A stretch of DNA of 5,085 nucleotides from assembly GCA_023391175.1 (NCBI GenBank), contig JAEWBL010000331.1, positions 1 to 5,085 of the forward strand, written 5' to 3'. The translations under genes were made by a program, and so were the position numbers. This DNA is from Pseudomonadota bacterium. GTDB lineage: Bacteria; Pseudomonadota; Alphaproteobacteria; Rhizobiales; Xanthobacteraceae. A model generated the notes under the pieces. That model made no database searches. It was not told where the DNA came from and saw only the letters and a list, made by a program, of their open reading frames with translations. This document shows positions 1 to 4,476 of this stretch, piece by piece (positions within the stretch are counted from its first letter, which is position 1; every line of letters begins with the position of its first letter).

Positions 1-48
1 TGTCCAACCTCTTCCAAATTGACCCTTGAAGGTTGGACAGGTTGGACA
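1..48. repeat. Three-copy 10-bp motif (one inverted, two direct)
   Basis: TGTCCAACCT at 1-10 is the exact reverse complement of AGGTTGGACA at 30-39. A further exact copy follows at 39-48, sharing one base with the previous one, so the direct copies repeat every 9 bp. The array ends just before the ribosome binding site of the 291-residue protein. It could be a protein-binding site (operator or iteron cluster). The 1-39 inverted pair could also fold as a 10-bp stem with a 19-nt loop. No run of T follows, so it is not a typical terminator. More copies may lie left of the window edge. The repeats are seen directly; their function is inference. Confidence 0.75.
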
Positions 49-50
49 CT

Positions 51-54
51 GGAG
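51..54 (+). promoter_or_regulatory. Ribosome binding site deciding the start at 63
   Basis: GGAG lies 8 nt before the ATG at 63. This favours ATG 63 over the in-frame TTG at 33, which falls inside the repeat array, and over ATG 72, which would be 17 nt away. Confidence 0.6.
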
Positions 55-62
55 CCGGGACC

Positions 63-938
63 ATGAAGCGGATGGACATCGAAGCGTTGCTGCGCTGGGC
101 CTATCGCGAAGAACTGCCAAAGGCGGCGGCTGTCGGCTCGCGCCTGGTGGTCGGCTTCAAGACGGGTTGGGGCGGAATGGAGCGTTTCGGAGAGCTGCTG
201 GCTGTGATCGACGAGCCGGATATCCGCAACCGCTACGGCCTCGTTCCCGATACGACCGCCTCCAGCGAGCCTCACCCCGACGCGGAGCGCGTCCATGACG
301 CGGTGATGGCGCTGCGCCGGTACGAGCTGGAGGTGCCTGAGGGCTGGAACCCCATTGAGGACATGGGCGACCTTGGGCCCGAGGGGGGCGCGGCCGTCGT
401 GCGCGGGCTGGCGGGCATGACCATCACCAACGACAAGGGCAAGCAGGTGCTGCGCCGCTCGGTCGCCCGCATCGTCATTCGGCAGGCTATCCTCGGCGGC
501 GCGCCGGAGTGGGAGGGCGAAACGCCAGACCGCCATGTCGTCTGTGCCCATGGCAAACCGCGCTGGTTCCGTCGCGAGGTGGTGGTGGCGGACGGCGCCT
601 TTGGCCCGGTTCAGCACGAGATCGAGGTGGACGGCTACGACCACAAGCGCCAACGGCCCTATGGCGATGCTTACCGCAAGATGGTGCTCGATCCCGATCC
701 GGCGCCGGTCGTACAGGGGCGGGGTGAATATGAGCTCTGGCGGTGCGCCCTTGACCTGCTGGTGGAGGACTTGGCCGGAACCATGGTTGACCATGCCGTC
801 ACGTGGTCGGCGCGGTCATGGCGGCCGTGGCAATGGCCAGACGCTGAACGCGCCATCCTGCCCTCCCTGATCCCGTCTGCCGGGCCTGCATCCGAGTCGC
901 GTTCGGGCCATCGAAAACGGAAGCGAGAGGCCGCTTGA
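63..938 (+). CDS. Unknown phage protein, 291 aa, upstream of the late packaging genes
   Basis: I do not recognise a named family. The start at ATG 63 is chosen from GGAG 8 nt upstream; an upstream in-frame TTG at 33 would add ten residues but lies in a repeat array. The protein is soluble-looking, with no signal peptide or membrane segment. Visible pieces are an N-terminal helical stretch beginning MKRMDIEALLRWAYREEL, an arginine-rich segment RRSVARIVIRQAIL (about 131-144), a section rich in W, H and charged residues (150-205), a helical segment EYELWRCALDLLVEDLAGTM (222-241), a W/P-rich stretch around RSWRPWQWP (251-259), and a very basic tail, HRKRKREAA. The basic tail and the position directly before a terminator and the late genes would suit a nucleic-acid-binding late regulator. 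That is inference from position only; I see no recognisable antiterminator Q signature. Codon use matches the neighbouring genes, supporting a real CDS. Confidence 0.8.
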   Translation: MKRMDIEALLRWAYREELPKAAAVGSRLVVGFKTGWGGMERFGELLAVIDEPDIRNRYGLVPDTTASSEPHPDAERVHDAVMALRRYELEVPEGWNPIEDMGDLGPEGGAAVVRGLAGMTITNDKGKQVLRRSVARIVIRQAILGGAPEWEGETPDRHVVCAHGKPRWFRREVVVADGAFGPVQHEIEVDGYDHKRQRPYGDAYRKMVLDPDPAPVVQGRGEYELWRCALDLLVEDLAGTMVDHAVTWSARSWRPWQWPDAERAILPSLIPSAGPASESRSGHRKRKREAA

Positions 939-981
939 CTTGCGGCAGTTTCTTGGTGCATCACTTGTCACGGATAAGAGG

Positions 982-1013
982 AAACCCCGGAGCGTCGCGC
1001 TGCCGGGGTTTTT
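982..1013 (+). terminator. Strong Rho-independent terminator before the HNH gene
   Basis: AAACCCCGG (982-990) plus AGCG (991-994) pairs with CGCT (998-1001) plus CCGGGGTTT (1003-1011). This makes a 13-bp stem with a 3-nt loop (TCG) and one bulged G at 1002. It is followed by T residues, giving TTTTT at 1009-1013. It begins 43 bases after the stop of the 291-residue gene and ends 15 bases before the HNH start codon, so it separates that gene from the packaging genes. No comparable T tract is formed on the opposite strand, so it should act mainly on rightward transcription. Confidence 0.85.
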
Positions 1014-1028
1014 CGTTGGTGGGGCTCG

Positions 1029-1349
1029 ATGACGCGCATCCGCATCCTCGGCCCAAGGGTCGGCACCGCGCGGACGCAGGTTCGCCCCATGCCCAAGCAG
1101 GCCGACCCCCATTACGCCACGCCCGAGCACAAGGCTTGGTCCGCTGCGGTCTTCAAGCGGGCGGGCGGCAGGTGTCAGGCGCCGGGTTGCACCAAGGCGT
1201 GGCCCGAGCACCGCATGTTCGCTGACCACATCGCCGAGCGATCGGATGGCGGTGCCGACTTCGATCCGTCCAATGGCCAGCTGCTCTGCGGCGCCCACCA
1301 TTCGGCCAAGACCGCCCGCGCCCGCGCCGTCCGCGCCGGCAGGGGGTAG
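1029..1349 (+). CDS. Phage HNH endonuclease of the packaging module
   Basis: This is a 106-residue HNH nuclease of the kind encoded next to the terminase genes of many cos phages. In that family the HNH protein works with the large terminase in specific cutting of the concatemer during packaging. Zinc ligands appear as CQAPGC (C49, C54) and LCGAHH (C87, H90). The catalytic signature is ADHI (H67), PSNGQLL (N82) and H91. Length is normal for the family. ATG 1029 is chosen because its N-terminus, MTRIRILGPRV, looks like family members; a G-rich stretch (1018-1024) lies just upstream. ATG 1089 is an alternative that would keep all motifs. The last codons, GCC GGC AGG GGG TAG, lie inside a G-rich repeat and hairpin that may be part of the packaging site. 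The gene follows a strong terminator by only 15 bases, so its expression probably depends on readthrough or on a promoter overlapping that hairpin. Confidence 0.93.
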   Translation: MTRIRILGPRVGTARTQVRPMPKQADPHYATPEHKAWSAAVFKRAGGRCQAPGCTKAWPEHRMFADHIAERSDGGADFDPSNGQLLCGAHHSAKTARARAVRAGRG

Positions 1350-1376
1350 GGGGTTTAAATCCCCACCCGGCAGGGG
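1336..1376. repeat. 10-bp direct repeat flanking a G-run/TTTAAA/C-run hairpin
   Basis: CCGGCAGGGG occurs at 1336-1345 and again, exactly, at 1367-1376, 31 bp apart, which is close to three helical turns. Between them lies a hairpin: GGGT (1344-1347) and GGGG (1349-1352) pair with CCCC (1361-1364) and ACCC (1365-1368), with a bulged A at 1348 and the palindromic TTTAAA (1354-1359) in the loop. The left repeat overlaps the end of the HNH gene, including the bases before its TAG stop. All elements are seen directly. Confidence 0.75.
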
Positions 1377-1469
1377 CGCCACACCGCACAGGGTGTCATG
1401 GACGAAAAAAATTATGCAGCGCAGGGGCTTTGATTACGCGCCTTTGAAAACCGGAAATCAAAAAGTGCC
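1336..1469. other. Candidate cos (packaging) site between HNH and small terminase
   Basis: In HK97-type cos phages the cohesive-end site lies between the HNH gene and the small terminase gene, which is exactly this interval. It holds a direct repeat with hairpin (1336-1376), the palindrome GGCGCC (1375-1380), a small inverted repeat ACACC/GGTGT (1381-1385 and 1392-1396), and then an unusually AT-rich stretch (about 1400-1468) containing CTTTGA twice (1428-1433 and 1442-1447). The AT-rich stretch may be bendable DNA or a leader for the small terminase. No gene with good support lies here. Which bases are cut cannot be told from the sequence, and headful packaging (pac) cannot be excluded. Confidence 0.45.
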
Positions 1470-2084
1470 ATGGCGGAAACCGAACGGAAGTCCCGGCGCG
1501 GCGGCGCGCGCCCTGGCGCCGGGCGCAAGCCGAAGGGCTACGTCAAGCCGTCCACGCTTTCCGACCTGAACCGCACCTCCGCGCTGGCCACCCCGCCGCC
1601 GGAGGAGATCGACGGCGTCGCCCAGGGCCACGCAAAAGACGCCCTTTCAGCGCTGGTGAAAGTCCTGACCTTCGGCAAGTCCGAGGCTGCCAAGATCACC
1701 GCCGCCAAGGAGATCCTTGACCGCGGCTACGGCAAGCCCACCGTCGAGATTGGCGGCGATGCGGCGATGCTGCCCTTCATGCTCCCGCCCGAACGCGAGA
1801 CGCATTCCGTCCACGCGGACATCCGCACCGAGGCCCGCAAGTACGCGAACCTCGCCATCGAGGCGCTGCGCAAGATCGCCCTCGATGGCTCATCCGAGAC
1901 CGCCATCGCCGCCGCGTCCAAGGCCCTGCTCGACCGCGGCCTCGGCACCGTCGGCAAAGCCCGTATGCCCGACGAGCAGCGCGACCGCCCGCTGGGCAAG
2001 AAGGAGGAGCTGGCCCGGGCCGCCGAGGTCGCCGCCGCCGGCCCCTACGCAACGCCCGCTCCGCCCCGCCAGAGGTTGTCCTGA
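1470..2084 (+). CDS. terS: Terminase small subunit
   Basis: This 204-residue protein is placed between HNH and the large terminase, where the small terminase is expected. The small terminase is the oligomeric DNA-recognition subunit that selects the packaging site and delivers it to the large subunit. The N-terminus has the basic glycine-rich motif RRGGARPGAGRKPKG (residues 9-23), common at the start of such phage proteins and probably contacting DNA. Residues 55-88 and 126-159 are two copies of one helical unit ending in LDRGxG. They align without gaps at an offset of 71 residues, with 16 of 34 positions identical. The C-terminus is alanine- and proline-rich. ATG 1470 is the only plausible start; the nearest Shine-Dalgarno-like bases (GGAA, 1453-1456) are weak and 13 nt away, so translation may be modest or coupled. 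The stop codon overlaps the next start (TGATG). The family call rests on position and motif, not on a known structure. Confidence 0.82.
   Translation: MAETERKSRRGGARPGAGRKPKGYVKPSTLSDLNRTSALATPPPEEIDGVAQGHAKDALSALVKVLTFGKSEAAKITAAKEILDRGYGKPTVEIGGDAAMLPFMLPPERETHSVHADIRTEARKYANLAIEALRKIALDGSSETAIAAASKALLDRGLGTVGKARMPDEQRDRPLGKKEELARAAEVAAAGPYATPAPPRQRLS
2071..2075 (+). promoter_or_regulatory. Ribosome binding site for the large terminase inside terS
   Basis: AGAGG lies 8 nt before ATG 2084, inside the last codons of the small terminase gene. Together with the one-base TGATG overlap this indicates translational coupling of the two subunits. Confidence 0.6.
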
Positions 2085-3871
2085 TGCTCCTGCCCGGGCC
2101 GCCCACCTGGTCGACGGCCATTCCGGACTGGCGCGAGCGCCTCATCGGCCGCCGCCCGCTGATTCCTTTCGCCCCGCTGTTCCCGGATGAGGCGAAGGCC
2201 GGCCTCGATATCTTCAATTCCCTGCCGGTGGTGGACGTCGCCGGGCGGCCGCCGATGGGCGCCATCGCCCGGGAGTGGGTCACGGACTTTGCCGGCGCCG
2301 TCTTCGGCTCCTATGACGCCGAGCTCGGGCGCCGCCTGATCCAGCGCTATATGTTATTGATTTCAAAGAAGAATGGGAAATCCACTCTCGCCGCCGGCAT
2401 CATGATCACGGCCCTGATCCGTAACTGGCGCGAGTCTGGCGAGTTCTACATCCTCGCGCCCACCAAGGAGATTGCGGACAACTCCTACACCCCGGCGGCG
2501 GACATGGTGCGCCAGCACCCGGTCATCTCCTCCATCCTCAAGCCATCCGCCGGCCGCGTCATCGAGCACCGCAACACCGGCGCCTTCCTGAAGGTGGTGG
2601 CGGCCGACAGCGAGACGGTGTCGGGCAAGAAGACCATCGGCCTCCTGGTCGACGAGCTGTGGGTGTTCGGAAAGCGCAGCAACGCCGCGAACATGCTCAT
2701 CGAGGCCGAGGGCGGCCTCGCCTCCCGCCCGGAAGGCTTCGTCATCTACCTGTCCACGCACTCGGATGCGCCGCCCGCCGGCGTGTTCAAGGAGAAGCTG
2801 GAAGAGTTCCGCGCCATCCGCGACGGCAAGATCGTCGACCGGAACAAGCTGCCGGTCCTCTACGAGTTTCCGGACGAAATCCTCAAGGATGACCGCTTCC
2901 GCGACCGGTCGAACTGGTACATCACCAATCCCAATCTCGGCGCCTCTGTCGATCCCGAGTTCATCGCCGGGCAGATCGCCGAGGCCCAGCGCGCCGGCAA
3001 GGCCCGCCTCGCCGGCGTCTTTGCGAAGCACCTGAACCTGCCCATCGGCCAGGGCCTCAGCGCCGACGGCTGGGCTGGCGCCGAGCTATGGGACCGCCGC
3101 GCCGAGCCGGTGCTGACCCTCGAGGAAATCCTCGACCGCTCCGAAGTGGTCACGGTCGGCGTCGACGGTGGTGGCCTGGACGATCTGCTCGGCCTCGCCG
3201 TCATCGGCCGCGAGCGCGGCACCAAGCGCTGGCTCGCATGGGGCTGCGCACTCCTCTCCACCATCGGCGTCGGCCGCCGCAAGGCCAACGCCAACGATTA
3301 CCGCGCCTTCAAGGCCGCCGGCGAGCTCACCGTCTTCCACTTCGACCTCGACATCGAAGACCTGTCGGAGGGCGACGAGGACCTCGCCGACCTCATTGCC
3401 GATGCGCTCCCGCCGGAGAAGACCCCGGAGGGCTGGACGCCGGACGTCGCCCGCGTGGTGGAGATCATCCGCGGCATCCATGATCGCGGCCTGCTCGCCC
3501 AGGTCGGCGTCGATACCATGGGCATCGGCGCCATCGTGGATGCGCTGGCGCAGGTCGGCATCACGCAGGATGCGGACATGCTGCAGGGCGTGCGCCAGGG
3601 CATCGGCCTCATGAGCGCCTTCAAGGCCATCGAGCGCAAGCTGGCGGATGGCACTTTCGCCCACGGCGGCGGCCCGCTGCTGGGCTGGAACGTGGGCAAC
3701 CTCAAGCTCATCCAGACGCCGACCGCCGTCCGCGTGGCGCGCGAGGAATCGGGCTTCGGCAAGATCGACGTGGCCATGGCCCTGTTCAATGCGGCCATGC
3801 TCATGTCGCTCAATCCCGAGCCGGCCGAGGCCTCCGTCTACACCGAGGAGCGTGGGCTGCTGTTCTTCTGA
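2084..3871 (+). CDS. terL: Terminase large subunit (packaging ATPase and nuclease)
   Basis: This is a 595-residue HK97-type (Terminase_1-like) large terminase, the motor that cuts concatemeric phage DNA and pumps it through the portal using ATP. The ATPase domain fills roughly the first half: Walker A SKKNGKST (94-101), Walker B GLLVDE (186-191, D190 and E191) and a coupling motif LSTHS (223-227). The C-terminal RNase H-like nuclease shows the expected three acidic sites: VGVDGGGLDD (D361, then D366/D367), VGVDTMG (D477) and GKIDVAMA (D562). The start at ATG 2084 overlaps the small terminase stop and has AGAGG 8 nt upstream. The length is at the long end for the family and the gene looks complete and intact. 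One oddity is a sharply AT-rich, rare-codon stretch exactly over Walker A (2348-2386), described separately. Several long open frames on the opposite strand here are by-products of GC-rich codon use. Confidence 0.96.
   Translation: MLLPGPPTWSTAIPDWRERLIGRRPLIPFAPLFPDEAKAGLDIFNSLPVVDVAGRPPMGAIAREWVTDFAGAVFGSYDAELGRRLIQRYMLLISKKNGKSTLAAGIMITALIRNWRESGEFYILAPTKEIADNSYTPAADMVRQHPVISSILKPSAGRVIEHRNTGAFLKVVAADSETVSGKKTIGLLVDELWVFGKRSNAANMLIEAEGGLASRPEGFVIYLSTHSDAPPAGVFKEKLEEFRAIRDGKIVDRNKLPVLYEFPDEILKDDRFRDRSNWYITNPNLGASVDPEFIAGQIAEAQRAGKARLAGVFAKHLNLPIGQGLSADGWAGAELWDRRAEPVLTLEEILDRSEVVTVGVDGGGLDDLLGLAVIGRERGTKRWLAWGCALLSTIGVGRRKANANDYRAFKAAGELTVFHFDLDIEDLSEGDEDLADLIADALPPEKTPEGWTPDVARVVEIIRGIHDRGLLAQVGVDTMGIGAIVDALAQVGITQDADMLQGVRQGIGLMSAFKAIERKLADGTFAHGGGPLLGWNVGNLKLIQTPTAVRVAREESGFGKIDVAMALFNAAMLMSLNPEPAEASVYTEERGLLFF
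2348..2386 (+). other. AT-rich, rare-codon patch over the terL P-loop
   Basis: Codons 89-101 of the large terminase (Y89 to T101, Walker A included) contain only 11 G or C in 39 bases, about 28%, while the flanks are about two thirds GC. The codons TAT, TTA, TTG, ATT, TCA, AAT, GGG, AAA and ACT are used where the rest of the gene would use GC-ending synonyms. I saw no other in-frame TTA in the gene. The protein sequence is normal, so the anomaly is in the DNA only. Confidence 0.8.
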
Positions 3872-3885
3872 TCTGCGCCGCGCGC

Positions 3886-3891
3886 GGAAGG
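3886..3891 (+). promoter_or_regulatory. Ribosome binding site for the 29-aa membrane protein
   Basis: GGAAGG lies 8 nt before ATG 3900. It is one of the best Shine-Dalgarno matches in the window and is the main reason for calling such a short gene. Confidence 0.65.
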
Positions 3892-3899
3892 TTCACCCA

Positions 3900-3989
3900 A
3901 TGACGCTTGCCGACTGCGCTCCATGGGCAGCATTCGCACTCGTGTGGGTCTCCATCGGCTGGATCATCGGCTACGCATGGAGGCCGTAA
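3900..3989 (+). CDS. Small single-pass membrane protein, 29 aa
   Basis: A very short reading frame starting 28 bases after the large terminase stop. It has a strong GGAAGG 8 nt upstream and a TAA stop at 3987-3989. The product is almost entirely one hydrophobic segment (about residues 8-27, from PWAAFALVWV to IIGYAW) with four tryptophans. An acidic residue (D5) lies near the N-terminus and one arginine at the C-terminal end, suggesting the C-terminus faces the cytoplasm. I do not recognise a family. Its last codons contain the ribosome binding site of the next gene, so the two are probably translated together. The function is unknown; a membrane-acting accessory role is possible. Doubt remains because of the length, but the ribosome binding site and the coupling to the next gene favour a real gene. 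Confidence 0.6.
   Translation: MTLADCAPWAAFALVWVSIGWIIGYAWRP
3979..3983 (+). promoter_or_regulatory. Ribosome binding site deciding the GTG start at 3992
   Basis: GGAGG ends 8 nt before GTG 3992 and lies within the last codons of the 29-aa gene. It favours GTG 3992 over ATG 3977, which is in frame but has no convincing Shine-Dalgarno and would overlap the upstream gene by 13 bases. Confidence 0.7.
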
Positions 3990-3991
3990 TC

Positions 3992-4384
3992 GTGGGCGAT
4001 TGGGGGCACCCGGATCATTACACATCCGGAGCGAAGGATTTCGCCCGCGCCACGAGGGCGGCGGAGATCGATATTATGGTACGCCGCGTGCTGCCGCAGT
4101 TGCGCGCGACGGCCCGAGAAGTGGGCTATGCGCTTGCGGTGCATGGTTCGCTTGAACGCGACTTCGACATCGTCGCTGTGCCTTGGACGGAAACAGCGGG
4201 GTCCCCAACCGAGCTTGTCGAGGGCCTCTGCAAAACGTGCCGCGCCGCTACCGGATGGGGGTACTGGCACAATGCCCAGAAGTTCACGGCAAAACCGCAT
4301 GGACGGTTGGCGGTGACGATCGTTGCCTCGGCCGAGGTGCAGATCGACCTAAGCATTATGCCGCGCACCCCCCATTCGGCCTGA
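3992..4384 (+). CDS. Phage accessory protein with nucleotidyltransferase-like motif, 130 aa
   Basis: The GTG start is chosen from GGAGG 8 nt upstream. The protein opens with GDWGHPDHYTSGAKDF, continues with a helical segment (about 15-43), and then has YALAVHGSLERDFDIVAVPW (46-65). HGS followed by DxD (H51, G52, S53, D57, D59) resembles the GS...DxD active-site motif of the nucleotidyltransferase superfamily. A third acidic residue, D119 in VQIDLSIMPR, sits on a later predicted strand, as that fold requires. The segment HGSLxRDxDxxAxPW is one I associate with phage hypothetical proteins, without a known function. Enzyme activity is therefore inference. The protein is cytosolic, with no signal peptide. 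It is probably co-translated with the 29-aa membrane protein just upstream. Neither is a core packaging gene, so the pair looks like accessory cargo placed between terminase and portal. Confidence 0.8.
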   Translation: MGDWGHPDHYTSGAKDFARATRAAEIDIMVRRVLPQLRATAREVGYALAVHGSLERDFDIVAVPWTETAGSPTELVEGLCKTCRAATGWGYWHNAQKFTAKPHGRLAVTIVASAEVQIDLSIMPRTPHSA

Positions 4385-4460
4385 CATGCTGCCCCTGGTT
4401 TTCTTCGCCTGCCGTCGTTTTGGGCGCGGCGTCTGAGCTACATCGCCAACTGACTTGCTG

Positions 4461-4467
4461 AAAAGGA
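4461..4467 (+). promoter_or_regulatory. Ribosome binding site of the portal gene
   Basis: AAAAGGA lies 9 nt before ATG 4477. The 92 bases between the previous stop (4384) and this start contain nothing else I can support: no terminator and no convincing promoter. Confidence 0.65.
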
Positions 4468-4476
4468 ACCCGCAAC

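Noticed and set aside
19..24. TTGACC as a -35 box ahead of the unknown gene
   Set aside because: No TATAAT-like hexamer occurs 16-18 bases downstream, where only repeat sequence (TTGGAC) is found.
816..1382. Minus-strand frame of 188 codons across the HNH gene and the terminator
   Set aside because: It crosses a clear terminator and the HNH zinc and catalytic motifs on the other strand, and its translation resembles no protein.
1398..1433. Resemblance of the leader peptide DEKNYAAQGL to a tmRNA proteolysis tag
   Set aside because: The similarity is superficial: it does not end in the usual hydrophobic AA, and there is no tRNA-like acceptor structure around it.
2363..3031. Long open frame on the minus strand inside the large terminase (222 codons); a similar one at 3086-3664
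   Set aside because: Both lie wholly inside a well-supported gene and have the low-complexity composition of antisense frames in GC-rich DNA, with no recognisable domain.
3878..3887. Perfect 10-bp palindrome CCGCGCGCGG overlapping the ribosome binding site of the 29-aa gene
   Set aside because: An alternating GC run in GC-rich DNA is easily palindromic by chance, and no T tract follows, so it is neither a terminator nor a supported operator.
3977..4384. ATG 3977 (or ATG 3923) as the start of the nucleotidyltransferase-like gene
   Set aside because: Neither has a convincing ribosome binding site and both overlap the 29-aa gene; GTG 3992 has GGAGG at ideal spacing and begins right after that gene's stop.
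4386..4436. 16-codon hydrophobic micro-frame after the nucleotidyltransferase-like gene
   Set aside because: There is no ribosome binding site and the product is too short; nothing but an open frame supports it.
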